NCBI GenBank assembly: GCA_003640385.1
Contig: RCAB01000803.1
Span: 1 to 18,299, forward strand
Length of the DNA stretch: 18,299 nucleotides
From: Setaria digitata
Lineage: Eukaryota > Nematoda > Chromadorea > Rhabditida > Setariidae
Reading direction: 5' to 3'
Shown: positions 1 to 9,244 of the stretch, piece by piece
Position numbering within the stretch: the first letter of the stretch is position 1
Layout: each line of letters starts with the position of its first letter
Translations under genes and position numbers: made by a program
The notes under the pieces: generated by a model
Told to the model about the DNA's origin: nothing
The model's database searches: none
Seen by the model: only the letters and a program-made list of their open reading frames with translations

Positions 1-2
1 AT

Positions 3-143
3 ATAAAGATTCAACGATCAATGATACAACGACTCAGCAGTGTAGTGATACAAAGATACGAAAATTACAGTGGTAAAAGATACAAAGATATAATAATGAT
101 TACGCCGACTACTTTCTCGTTCTTCGAAAAAACATTAAAATAA
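3..143 (+). CDS. Weak open frame at the left edge, possibly a partial terminal exon
   Basis: The frame is open from the window edge to a TAA at 141-143, about 46 codons, with an internal ATG at 21. The pocket is less AT-rich than the DNA that follows and contains the 12-mer GATACAAAGATA twice, about 30 bases apart. No domain is recognised and no splice site was established. It may be the end of an exon that begins outside the window, or a degenerate repeat with a chance frame. Confidence 0.12.
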   Translation: MKIQRSMIQRLSSVVIQRYENYSGKRYKDIIMITPTTFSFFEKTLK

Positions 144-1196
144 AATTAAAGTTTCCCTTCGGAGTTATTATATTTTATAGACCGTGTGTTCATTCTATGC
201 AATGCATTGAAAGAATTTTTTTTTTTTTTTAACTTTCTCAACTTTGACAAATTTAAAAAGGAAAGAAAAAAAAGAAGGAGAGAAATTTTCATCTTTTAAA
301 ATATTTTTTTGTATTTGAAGAAAAGGGGAATTGGAATTTAAAAGGTAAAAAAAAAATTACGAACGTGATTGTTATTTTCTTTTATAGAAAATCTGCATTT
401 TATCAGTTTATGTTTTTTTTTTTTCTCTTTAACTTTTTCCTTTCTTGTTAAAATAGAGATATAATCTATTTTCTTAAACAGATTAGTGGTGAAATTTGGT
501 TTAAGAATTCTATTAAAAATATTTCTTTTGTCTTTTTAAAAGTATTTGTTAAATGATCTCTTATTTGGCATCTTCTCTTTAAACATTCAGGCTTTTTTTT
601 TTTCTTTAAATTGTGATCATAAAAATTTCTCAAATCTTAATTTTCTTTCTAATAATTTGCCACTTCTTATGATTCGCAATTTCTACGCCAAGAAAATGAA
701 ATTCCAATAGTAGTAACATTATTATAATTACAATTATTGTTATTTATTATTATTATTACTATTATCATTATCATTTTATTTATTTTATTACTATACCTAT
801 GTAACATTTTTTATATATTTTTAATTTTTTAAAACTTCGATTAAATTTCCATTAATGTGCAAGTGTTTTTATTGTAATATAATTAGCATATTTAATAAAC
901 ATTTAATATTTTCCCATTTATATGGCAAAATTTTTTTCCTTTGAACTGCTTGAGTATTGCCACTTTCACAATCTGAGCGAAAGATTTATTATTTTAAATG
1001 CTATCAAGTTATGCATTTTATGGATAAATTTAATTTCTTATCATAGCCAAGTTCAGTAGGAGCGGAACAAGCCTAGCGCGTACTCATTTGTGTTGAAATT
1101 TTTGAATTTATTTATTTATTTATTTTTTTCGATATCTACATCGTAGATTTCTGCTAATTGTTCTGCGCAAATTAAATGAAATTTTAAATGTTTCAG
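144..1196. other. AT-rich non-coding stretch
   Basis: Poly(T) and poly(A) runs, decayed TTA/ATT trinucleotide repeats at about 709-770 and a TTTA run at about 1108-1124. A slightly GC-richer patch at 1050-1085 holds no convincing frame. Nothing else is recognised. Confidence 0.5.
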
Positions 1197-1267
1197 ATTC
1201 ATTTGGTTGTAAAATTCGCAGCATTTTTCCTTCCCTTTAAGTAAATCATTTCCAATATCATCAAAGA
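1197..1267 (+). CDS. Possible small exon(s) with alternative splice sites
   Basis: A good acceptor, TGTTTCAG, ends at 1196, and GTAAAT follows at 1241. The 44 bases between read IHLVVKFAAFFLPF in phase 0. A second acceptor, TTCGCAG, ends at 1221 and pairs with a strong donor, GTAAGTT, at 1268; that 46-base piece reads HFSFPLSKSFPISSK. The two overlap, so at most one is likely to be real. Both products are short and of unremarkable composition. Such site pairs are expected by chance in DNA this AT-rich. Confidence 0.12.
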
Positions 1268-1881
1268 GTAAGTTCGTTAATTTAACTGTTAGTTTCGTTT
1301 TTCAAACAAATTTCTCCTTTAAGAAAAAAAACATTTTTTTTCTCGTTGAGGTTTATAAATAAAATTTCTTTTTAAATTTGAGAAATTATTTTGAAAACCA
1401 ACGAACTAGCAAAGAAGCACAAAGCTTTTTTTTTGCCTTTTTTTTTTGTTTGGAATTATAGCACTTTTGGTTGGTATCGAATTTTAGTACAAATAATTTA
1501 TTGCTTGTATCGATGGTTAGTTTAAGAGCAAATGTTAATAAATATCGCTGTAAATTTCGAAATTTCAATCAAACAAATACTGATGGTGTAATTATTTCAG
1601 CAAACTTAATAGCTAGCATTTCAAATGATCGTTTAATTTTCATTACTAAATTAAAAAATTCTTAATTACCATATTCATCTACTAATTTTTTTAACCTTTC
1701 ATTTCCACTTGCTTATGCTAACTGTGCTATTCGCTATTACTGTAATTATTTTCCGGCTCTTATTACGAAAACAATAATTATTTCCAGTCCTTCTTACCGC
1801 GGTAAAAAAATTGAAAATCCGGTGAATGTGTTTATTTCATCCAAAAAATTAAAATTACATTTAAGCTTACTTCCAGCACAA
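1268..1881. other. AT-rich stretch without a supported gene
   Basis: Homopolymer-rich sequence with short frames on both strands (1386-1568 minus, 1471-1665 plus) whose composition follows the local base content. It contains the 12-bp palindrome at 1794-1805, described separately. Confidence 0.4.
1794..1805. promoter_or_regulatory. 12-bp perfect palindrome TTACCGCGGTAA
   Basis: A perfect inverted repeat with a CCGCGG core in strongly AT-rich surroundings. It could be a dimeric transcription-factor site or chance. No adjacent gene start is established. Confidence 0.2.
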
Positions 1882-2130
1882 TTAACCAACCGACTTTTCC
1901 AATGCTATCTTTTTTCCTTTCTTTTTCTTTTCGATTCGGATAAAATCAAATGATTTCACAATTTTGATAGTCATTTCTTTTCCTGTTAAAAAGAGTTCAA
2001 TTTCATACCATCGGCTCATTAAACATGAAACAAAAGTGGTGATAGGCTTCTGGATAGATGGCTGAATGGATAGATGATACAGCTCAATGACCCGCAGTAG
2101 CAAAAATACAAAAGATGAAATTTAATTGGT
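1882..2130 (-). CDS. Weak minus-strand open frame, about 73-83 codons
   Basis: The frame is open on the minus strand from about 2130 to a TAA at 1882. It has no ATG at its upstream end; the first ATG lies well inside. The upstream half is about 40% GC and the downstream third is a lysine-rich run encoded by an A-rich tract. The GC-richer part includes an imperfect repeat of GGATAGATG (about 2050-2077). No domain is recognised, and the length is within what chance gives in such DNA. Confidence 0.12.
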
Positions 2131-3015
2131 GAACAGAAGGGAAGTATTTTTAAAATCTGCTACGAAATTTGGCTTAAATTCGATATAATACTGAATAATT
2201 TCTATACTGTTAAAATATTCAATTTAAAAATTTTTGACCTTTTTTTTTTACGTTTTTATTTTGATTAATAATGAATATTTTGAAAATGATGAATGCTTGC
2301 AAATGCATGCATATTTTAATACATTACAATTAGTTAACTATCCAAAATTTAAATCAATTTCTCTATTTAAGTACTTATTTCTTCGTTTTTTTTCCTCTGA
2401 TTATCAATGATATTTATATTCTGCATGAAATAGAATAAAGTATAAAGTGAAATTACTAATTTTTATCCTCAAGACTTTTGGCAATTATTTGTATTCTAGA
2501 TTGTTGCAATTAATTAAAATGAGTGCTACTGACAATGCGTTTCATTTCATATTCATTGCTATTTGAATCATTTCAATGCTTCACAATTTCTTCCAACGTT
2601 TAAATCAAAGAGAATCGCTTTATGTGAAGCTTTTCCATTTTTTTTTTTTTTTTTTTTTTTCACTTTCTCTTTAAAATATTTGAAACAAAAGAAGAAATCT
2701 CAAAGTTCAAGGTCATTTGCTATTTCCATTCTTGTCAGAAAAAAAAAAAAAAAAAAAAAAATGCTACTAAATGAATTCTTTGCTTTAAGTCTGATTCAAA
2801 TTTCAATTTCTTTTCTCATTTCTTTCCTTTTTTTCTTTTCAATTACGTCAAAACAAAAAAAAAAAAAAAGATTCATTTATTGTTTTTATTTTTGATTGAA
2901 TTTATTTGCAAGAATTTGATAAATTTCAAGCAATTTTTTTCAGATTCATATCTGTGGTAACTGATCAAAGTTCACTTAAATAAGTCATAAAGTGTAAATT
3001 GTTAATTCAGATTAG
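2131..3015. other. AT-rich stretch with inverted homopolymer pair
   Basis: It holds a T run of about 23 at 2638-2660, an A run of about 23 at 2739-2761 and an ATGCATGCAT palindrome near 2304-2313. The frame at 2563-2895 consists mostly of Phe and Lys runs from these homopolymers and is not a gene. Confidence 0.5.
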
Positions 3016-3095
3016 ATCGAGACTATAATTTATATCGTTGCTCTAGGCATGTTGGTACATGTAGTGAATGATGTTCTCGAAGAACACAGATGCAA
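3016..3095 (+). CDS. Candidate internal exon encoding a hydrophobic segment
   Basis: An 80-base piece starts after an AG at 3014-3015 and ends at a textbook donor, GTAAGTA, at 3096. In phase 0 it is open throughout and begins IETIIYIVALGMLVHVVND, followed by a charged end (LEEHRC). The first 19 or so residues would suit a membrane-spanning helix. The in-frame TAG just upstream is consistent with an exon border. It is GC-richer than its flanks. No family is recognised and no in-phase partner exon was found. The acceptor has a mediocre pyrimidine tract; an alternative acceptor ends at 3045. Confidence 0.25.
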
Positions 3096-3922
3096 GTAAG
3101 TAAATTTCTAGTCTAAAAATTTTTTAATAATTTACTAGTACATATTTTCACACAAAAAGAAAAAAAATTATTTCGAAGTTTTAATCAATGTAAAAGCTAT
3201 AACATATCAGAATTTTTACACTGAATATTATTTGTATTAATGAAATGATTTAATTGCTTATTTAAATAATCTTTTTTTTTTTTTTTTTTTTTCACTGAAT
3301 GATAAATGCCAGTTGTTATTAATTGATGAAAATTAGAAAATATTGCAGAAAAAGTCGCTAATGATTTAATTTATTGCTGTCATTAATAATAACTCTCTGT
3401 TATCAGTTTAGGAATAGTAAAAAAAAAAATTATTTACTTAATAAACTTTTTTTTTCATATAAAAATTTCCCATCTCGTCGTTGTACATTAAATTTAAATT
3501 TTGAATGAGGAATGAATTTGCAAAATATATGCTTAAATTTATTCAAATTTTTCAATTTGAAGGAATCTTTTAAATTGAAATATTTGAATTAAAATCATTC
3601 AATTTGAGTTTTAATTCTTCTTTGTCTCATTTCTCTCTTTTTTTTTTTGAATTTACATGTTTTAAATAATATTTTATTAATTTTAGCTATTAAATTTTAA
3701 TGAAAAATATTCTGACGTTATTGTTTTAATAATACTTTCATTCCAATTTGCTTTCATATATGCTTTTACACTAACAAATATCTATCTCGTTTCACTTCTT
3801 TAAACTGAGTAATTCTCTCTAAGTTTAATTAATTATGATCTGATACCAATGTGTTTGTAATAATTAATTAATTAATTGTTTATTTATTTCGGCAATTTTT
3901 GGTACCAACGTGATGGTAATGT

Positions 3923-3923
<1 letters not shown>

Positions 3924-3975
<52 letters not shown>

Positions 3976-3980
3976 GAGAG
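3924..3980. repeat. (GA)n microsatellite
   Basis: Uninterrupted GA dinucleotides from 3924 to about 3972, then an imperfect tail. Confidence 0.95.
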
Positions 3981-4866
3981 CAAAGATATTTGTTAAGAAT
4001 GAAAAAAATTTGTGAGAAACTGGATGAAAAAGATACCGCAATTAATTAGCTGTTAATATTTAGAACTAATTATTTAACTTCCTTGTCGAAGCATATATAT
4101 ATATATAAATGTTTGTGAAAAGCGTTTAAATTACTCCATTTTAATTATCGGTTTGTTAGGTTAGATTCTCAATTTCAACCTTAATTAAGGAATTGAAATT
4201 CATAGTCTCACCTTTTCAATTAACTTTATTTCATCCGTTGTTTGGAGAGGCGAAAATAAATTGTTTAAGAATTAATATCGGAAATGACTTCTCGATCAAA
4301 TTTGCATTATTTTTAATAATTCTCATAATCACTGAAGTACACTTTACAGAAAATAATTAATTTCAAAAAAAAAAGGAAAGAAAAATAGGAAAAATAGCAA
4401 TTTTTACTATCCATAATAAAATTATCTTTGCTTCTTTTTTTCCTTTTTTATCTGAATTTCAAAATGATGAAATTATTTATTAGAGGTTTAATTTATTGTC
4501 ATCGTAAATTGAGCAATTTTTATTTTAAAATTTCCCATTTCCATTTTAAGAATTGTTTTTTTTTTTTTTTTTTTTTTACATAAAACAAAAGAAAAAAAAA
4601 ATATTTGAAAAATTTATCGATATAATATGCTTTGTTCAATTCTTTTCTTTTTTTTTTTTTTTTTTTCTTTAAATTTTTTTATTGATATAGAAATGAAAAT
4701 AATTGTATATTTTTTAAAATTTTATATTTGCTAAATTGTTCAAAATTAACTTCATTTATTTCATTTCTTATTATTAATACTTTCATTTCATTTCAAAACT
4801 TTCTTTTTTTTTTTTTTTTTTTAAATATGTTTATTTCATTTTTAAAAAGTATTTTCAAAATTTTCG

Positions 4867-4977
4867 ACACACACACATACACGCACACACATACACAACA
4901 TACACGAACACATACACATACACATACACATTCACATACACATACATATACATTCACATACACATACATCGCATACA

Positions 4978-5011
<34 letters not shown>

Positions 5012-5012
5012 G
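4867..5012. repeat. (CA)n / (ACATAC)n microsatellite
   Basis: About 146 bases of CA repeats. Much of the middle is built from the hexamer ACATAC, with a pure CA block at the right end. It produces false open frames on both strands (His/Thr-rich on plus, Cys/Val-rich on minus). Confidence 0.95.
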
Positions 5013-5073
5013 ATACATATAGAGAGACACTACTAATAGGAACGTTTCGTCAATTGTCTTATTCGTCTTTTAG

Positions 5074-5250
5074 CTTCTTGAAGTATACGTCACCCTCTTC
5101 CTTCTCCTTCTTATGTCCCCAGACCAAGAGGATTTATTTTCTGGAGAAACTAGGATGGGCCAGATTATTTATTATCCAGCTGACATCTGTTTTCTGCCAG
5201 CCGATACATACACTGAGATAGAGATAGACAGAGAGAAAGATTTGGCTTGA
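5074..5250 (+). CDS. Candidate exon, 58 codons, unknown product
   Basis: The piece follows an acceptor-like CTTTTAG ending at 5073; that TAG is itself an in-frame stop, as at many exon borders. It runs 58 codons to a TGA at 5248-5250. The N-terminal part is hydrophobic (VYVTLFLLLLM, about residues 4-14), which would suit a signal peptide or membrane anchor if an upstream exon supplied the start. The rest is polar and acidic (MSPDQEDLFSGET near the middle, TEIEIDREKDLA at the end). An ATG at 5113 could start a 45-residue form. A different frame just downstream carries an open stretch up to 5292, so the frame may be broken by an indel. No family is recognised. Composition and codons look more gene-like than in most of the window. 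Confidence 0.3.
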   Translation, partial: LLEVYVTLFLLLLMSPDQEDLFSGETRMGQIIYYPADICFLPADTYTEIEIDREKDLA

Positions 5251-5285
5251 ACCCGAAGGAATGATTGGTGTTCGGGCATTTGAGC

Positions 5286-5363
5286 TTAGTTAGTGGTATT
5301 ACCACAGCTGTGCAACGGTGCGGGGCGATTGTCATCGGATGATGATGGCGGAGTGGATTGGCA
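5286..5363 (-). CDS. Weak minus-strand open frame in the GC-rich island
   Basis: On the minus strand 25 codons read CQSTPPSSSDDNRPAPLHSC and then GNTTN before a TAA at 5286-5288. A donor-like GTAATA lies near its end. It has no ATG start. It overlaps the plus-strand signals of the island, and at most one strand is likely to be coding. No homology is recognised. Confidence 0.1.
   Translation of the reverse strand, partial: CQSTPPSSSDDNRPAPLHSCGNTTN
5293..5312. promoter_or_regulatory. Overlapping hairpin and E-box palindrome
   Basis: GTGGT-ATT-ACCAC forms a 5-bp stem. The second arm overlaps the perfect 10-bp palindrome CACAGCTGTG, which contains a CAGCTG E-box. It lies inside the GC-rich island. 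Confidence 0.2.
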
Positions 5364-5775
5364 TTTTTGAAAATATTTTATCAAATTTTTTATTAATCTT
5401 ATTTTACTCTCTTTATTGTTGTTGCTTTTTTAATTATTTTAAAAATGTAAATTTTTATTGTTAATTGGTTAGGTAATTGTTAGATGGGTAGGAAGATGGA
5501 GTAGCTAATGTGATTATTATGTTTGCGTCATTTAATTTTGTTTGTTTCTATTTATTTTATAATAAAAAATGAAATTAGTGAAATTTTCGAATTACTTTCT
5601 AAAAAAGAAAGAAAGTTAGAAAGAAAGAAAAAAAAAAAAAAAAGAAGTACAGGAGAGATAAGATGTGGTTATAATTTTAATTAAATTACATGATTCTTGT
5701 CTTTTTTTCTTGCCGTTGTTTTACTTCCTTTTCAGTTTCATTTCAAATAATTTTAAAATTTGAAATTATTTATGA

Positions 5776-5820
<45 letters not shown>

Positions 5821-5840
5821 GGGAGAAAAAGGAGAAGAGA
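5776..5840. repeat. (GA)n-rich purine tract
   Basis: GA dinucleotides for about 40 bases, continuing as an imperfect GGGAGA purine run. Confidence 0.9.
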
Positions 5841-6238
5841 TGAATAGTGATAAGAAAGATTATCATCATTTCATTGATATTATCACTTAGTATTCTTTTT
5901 TCCGTCTCATTTTTGTTGACGACCATTGCTCTTAGTTTATTTCAAATGTTTAAGCTCTTTTTTTAATTTCAGCATTTTTTCTACTTTCTCAAATACTCGA
6001 AATATCAGTTATTTCTATTGCATTGTCTTAGTTTGTTCATTCTCTCACCGTGATAAAGTTTCTAGATCACATTTCATGGATTATATCTGTGATGTCTGAA
6101 TATTTTAACTTCTTCGAATGTTAAATTTCATTTGTTATTTAGCTGAGAATTTATTAAAATTCTTTTAGCTCCTCCTTTTGAAAGAAATTTTAATTTAACA
6201 CTTCCTGATTCCAATAATTTTTAACGCATTCTGGGTCA

Positions 6239-6266
6239 ATATATATATATATATATATATATATAT
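6239..6266. repeat. (AT)14 microsatellite
   Basis: Uninterrupted AT dinucleotides over 28 bases. Confidence 0.95.
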
Positions 6267-6503
6267 TCGTGCCATTATCGTTGGATTTATTTTATAAAAA
6301 AATTTAAATAATCCAAAAAAATCATCCTATTGATTCCATTATTTTTCATTATTTTTGCTCATTAATTATAATTTAACAAGCACTTAAAAAGTTTTTTTTT
6401 TTTTTTGGAATTGTTTGTTGATGCGTCAATTTTAATGAATTTCATACACTTCCAATCCACTGCATTCCACTCATCTCACATTTACTTTTCCATTTGTTTA
6501 ATC

Positions 6504-6575
6504 ATGCCAGAATCGGAAACCGAAAGAATTCTGCAAGCTTATCATTCGTTATATCCGTTCCATTCGGAAACCTGA
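6504..6575 (+). CDS. Very short ATG frame in a GC-richer pocket
   Basis: An ATG at 6504 opens 23 codons beginning MPESETERILQAYHSLY and ending at TGA 6573-6575. The pocket (about 6430-6620) is less AT-rich than its flanks and has CGGAAACC twice, about 50 bases apart. No splice donor or neighbour supports it. An overlapping plus-strand frame runs on into a poly(T)-coded Phe/Ser tail. Confidence 0.1.
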   Translation: MPESETERILQAYHSLYPFHSET

Positions 6576-7190
6576 ATTGCTCTTCACTTCACATAAATTT
6601 TCATCATTTTCATTGCTTCATCTTTCCCATATCATTCTCGTTTCTTTCTTTTTTTTTTTCTCTCTTTTTTTTTCTTTCTTTTTTTTTGCTTTTCTTTTTT
6701 ATACAGAGAATATCACATTACTGATCGGATATAGATTGATTTGCTGAAACTGATCAAAAAAAAAAAAAGAGAGATTATGATTAAGTCAGGTATAGTTTAT
6801 AGTTGAATGAGCAAAAATGATAAAAATTAAAATACATCTTATCTGTTGGTAGTTCGGAGCCATTTGCAGATCTTATCGATAAATGTTGCAGGGGAATATT
6901 ATCAATCCTAATTTGAAATTAATTTTATTCAAAATTAAGATGGAATTGATTTTTACAGTTGTCATTTCCAATAACAATAATAAGATACTGCAATCACCTC
7001 TGATAATCATTGTTTTTTTCTATTGGAAAATTTAAAAAAAAAAAAGAAGAGAATTTCGACTATTTAATATTTTTAGCATTACAAATTTCATTTTGAATTT
7101 CGTTGCATTTAAAATAAGACGTAAAATTATTTATAGGAATGATAATACAAATCATCTCTGATAGCTAATAATGGTAGTGATAGTGATAAT
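6576..7190. other. Stretch without a supported gene
   Basis: Pyrimidine-rich and poly(A) runs. A small pocket at 6839-6916 is open in two plus frames, one reading LSVGSSEPFADLIDKCC. TGGTAG and TTGCAG acceptor-like sites lie inside it. Neither frame can be preferred and no donor was found. Confidence 0.35.
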
Positions 7191-7310
7191 GGTAGATGAG
7201 GAAACAGAGCTTAGCCTAGACTAGTGATCATGATTAATGAGGGGAACACGGCTTAGCGAGGGATAAGATAATGATAATGATAAATGAGGCTAAGATAATG
7301 ATAATGGCAA
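7151..7310. repeat. Decayed GATAAT repeat with two spaced copies
   Basis: GATAAT/GATAGT units alternate with two related pieces about 41 bases apart: ATGAGGAAACAGAGCTTAGC near 7195 and ATGAGGGGAACACGGCTTAG near 7236. A third, shorter ATGAGGCTAAG is at 7284. The order suggests an old tandem array. Confidence 0.5.
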
Positions 7311-7365
7311 CGGAGTGAATACAACTTCATTCAACTTCGGATCTGGAATGGAATTAGACATGTAA
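7294..7365 (+). CDS. Very short open frame next to the GATAAT repeat
   Basis: Twenty-three codons between an in-frame TAA at 7291 and a TAA at 7363-7365, including TTSFNFGSGMELDM. The frame starts in the repeat, has no ATG until near its end and no splice sites were identified. AACTTCGG occurs twice here, about 32 bases apart. Probably chance. Confidence 0.08.
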   Translation, partial: DNDNGNGVNTTSFNFGSGMELDM

Positions 7366-8139
7366 ACTTCGGTCCACTGTATTTTATTATCCGGGGAATA
7401 TTTTTCTGCATGCCGCTGTTTAAAGCAGTAAATATTATTGATACACTAATTAATCGTTATCAATGGATTAATTATTAACGCATTCGTTAATCATCCTCTC
7501 GCACTATCATTTTCACTGTTATCATATCACTGTTGTATCATTAACATATATATACATTATTTGTAATAAGAGTAATTTCGCAATCTTTTAGCTTCTGCCT
7601 CTTTGATTATCATTTTCACTACAATTATATCATTATTATCACTAATATTATCCGTATATCCGTATACATTGCTAATAGTTTGGTACGACAGAAATGATAG
7701 TAATAATCATATCAGTTTTAAATAGTTAAATTTTCCATCCCTTCTTCTTCTTGTTTATTACATTTGAGGTTTGCAAAAGTGGCAAAAGAAATAATTGCAT
7801 GTTTAGTTTTTAAGTTCCTTTTCAATGGCCACTTGAGGGAATGTTTCAGTCTGGTCATATCTATTTCTCCTACTGATCCATTATCTATATTCAGTTTGGC
7901 TGATAAAGAAATGATGAGAAAATTTCACATTTTACATCCCAAATGAGGTGATATTCATTAAAATTAAATGGAAATTTTTTTTTTAAATTTCAGTTATTTC
8001 AAACTATCACATTTTCCTATAATATTAGTTACAAAAGTATAAAAGTATGCAAGCATATTTTTCCCTCTCTCTCCCTCTCTTTCTCTCTCTCTCTCTTTCT
8101 TTCTTAGAAAAATTTTCCTTGATAGCTGTTGCCTAATGA
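7366..8139. other. AT-rich stretch with CT array
   Basis: Imperfect ATC/ATT repeats at about 7490-7650 and a CT array at 8061-8104. The frame at 7764-7946 begins at TTG and shows no recognised motif. Confidence 0.45.
8061..8104. repeat. (CT)n microsatellite
   Basis: Imperfect CT dinucleotides, about 44 bases. Confidence 0.85.
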
Positions 8140-8295
8140 AAGTATTTCCTGTCCTCAGTGGTGTCACATTTAGCAGGGTTGATCCAATTTAGACATTTCA
8201 TCTCTGCTACTTATCTTCAGCTGTTTGAATTATTTCATTTCACATCCTACTTGTCTTTCTCATATTTTTCTTCAGTGCTAAAATTGAAATTTTAA
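8140..8295 (+). CDS. Weak open frame, 51 codons, hydrophobic
   Basis: Open from after a TGA at 8137 to a TAA at 8293. It begins KYFLSSVVSHLAGLIQFRHF and becomes Phe/Ser-rich. An acceptor-like CCTCAG ends at 8157 inside the frame. In another frame an ATG at 8136 opens a short peptide, MKVFPVLSGVTFSRVDPI. The first half is GC-richer than the flanks. Nothing is recognised, and T-rich DNA often gives such hydrophobic frames. Confidence 0.1.
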   Translation, partial: KYFLSSVVSHLAGLIQFRHFISATYLQLFELFHFTSYLSFSYFSSVLKLKF

Positions 8296-8601
8296 AGGAA
8301 GATTTAAAAAAATGTTTCATTTTGAAATGAAAAACAAAAAATGCTACTGTATAAATGATATATCTTGTCACCTTTTTGCAAAAAAAAATTTTCTATCAAT
8401 TCTTAATTACATCAATTATTTTGCTAATCTTATTGAGATTTCAAAACTTTCATTGCTTACTCCTAAATTGATTTTTAAATCTCTTTCATTTCAAATTTCT
8501 TTCCGTTCCGTTTCTTCTTTTTTTTTTTCGCCAAGTAATCATTTCAAGCACATTAAGCTTGCAATTTTCATAATCATTTATTAATAACACTTAGCTTTCT
8601 T

Positions 8602-8638
<37 letters not shown>

Positions 8639-9120
8639 GAAGAAATGTCTCTTTATTCCATTTTTGGACTCAGCAATTTTTATGCTCCAATCATATTATA
8701 CGTATATTTCAATGCCTACTACAATTCTTCATTTTTGGACTAACTCAGCTACATACTATAAATTTCATTCTTTTTATTCTAATTGATAATTAATTTATAT
8801 CAAATGTGCATATGTGTTTGTCGACACTTCTCTCCGATAATTGTGAGGGCAAAAAAACCTAGTAAAATGATTATTAGCAATGAAATAGAGAGAGAAATTA
8901 CGATTGATTTCATTTCGGAAATTGATTTCATTAATTTACTCACATCACAGAGAAGAATATTATTGTAAATAACGAGAAATTGCTAAACAATTACTGAGAA
9001 GTTTGTCTTTTTATGATCAAATTTCATCACATATTGCTTTTCCCAACAATGCCTCATCACTTATTAAGCCATTCATTCCATGCAAGACGAATAGTCCTTT
9101 GTAATCGTAGCAAATTTCAT
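8296..9120. other. AT-rich stretch without a supported gene
   Basis: Holds the longest A run of the window (about 30, 8603-8632). The ATG frame at 8312-8584 (90 codons) has the amino acid composition expected from AT-rich DNA and no recognised motif. Confidence 0.4.
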
Positions 9121-9237
9121 TCAGAGGAATTTTTCGCCTTCCACTTCCGTACTTATCCATTCCTCCAGCACAATTTTACCTTCATCCTTTACCGTAACAT
9201 CCCTTTCATTCTCTAAATACCATACATCTCTCTCCAT
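9121..9237 (-). CDS. Candidate minus-strand exon with ATG, 38 codons
   Basis: An ATG at 9237-9235 opens 38 codons beginning MERDVWYLENERDVTVKDEG and ending at TGA 9121-9123. The product is acidic and rich in Glu, Val and Lys. A donor-like AAG|GTAAAAT within it could end a first exon after about 20 codons. An acceptor-like TTAACAG about 26 bases upstream of the ATG would allow cis- or trans-splicing. The opposite strand is also open (9013-9216) with a His/Phe-rich product, so the purine/pyrimidine skew of the region may explain both. No family is recognised. Confidence 0.18.
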   Translation of the reverse strand: MERDVWYLENERDVTVKDEGKIVLEEWISTEVEGEKFL

Positions 9238-9244
9238 GCCTATA

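Larger units (their letters stand above)
3096..5073. other. Long AT-rich stretch, repeats only
   Basis: Repeated poly(T)/poly(A) runs (for example T21 at 3272-3292 and T22 at 4556-4577), TTAATTAATTAA-type sequence around 3860-3877, a GA array, a short AT array at 4092-4107 and a CA array. No frame here looks protein-like. Confidence 0.55.
5364..6503. other. AT-rich stretch, repeats only
   Basis: A GA-rich tract at 5776-5840, an AT array at 6239-6266 and several poly(T) runs. The frame at 5690-5890 is created by the GA tract (Arg-Glu repeat). No gene is supported. Confidence 0.5.

Noticed and set aside
96..106. ATGATTACGCC, identical to an 11-base piece of lacZ alpha in cloning vectors
   Set aside because: The match stops after 11 bases and the flanks differ, so vector contamination is not supported.
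2563..2895. 110-codon plus frame
   Set aside because: Built around a Phe run and Lys runs encoded by poly(T) and poly(A).
3860..3877. TAATTAAT-type runs as homeodomain site clusters
   Set aside because: Such strings recur throughout the window at the frequency expected for its composition.
4728..5036. Plus and minus open frames across the CA array
   Set aside because: Nearly all codons come from CA repeats (Thr/His on one strand, Cys/Val on the other).
5281..5340. Possible tRNA gene
   Set aside because: Only a box-A-like string is present. No box B, acceptor stem or cloverleaf could be drawn.
5690..5890. 66-codon plus frame with Arg-Glu repeat
   Set aside because: The Arg-Glu series is the GA microsatellite.
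6494..6724. 76-codon plus frame
   Set aside because: The second half is Phe/Ser from a poly(T/C) tract, and the start is TTG. Only the first part is in a GC-richer pocket.
8312..8584. 90-codon frame with a true ATG
   Set aside because: Composition is that of translated AT-rich DNA. One frame of this length is not surprising in 18 kb of T-rich sequence, and no motif or splice context was found.
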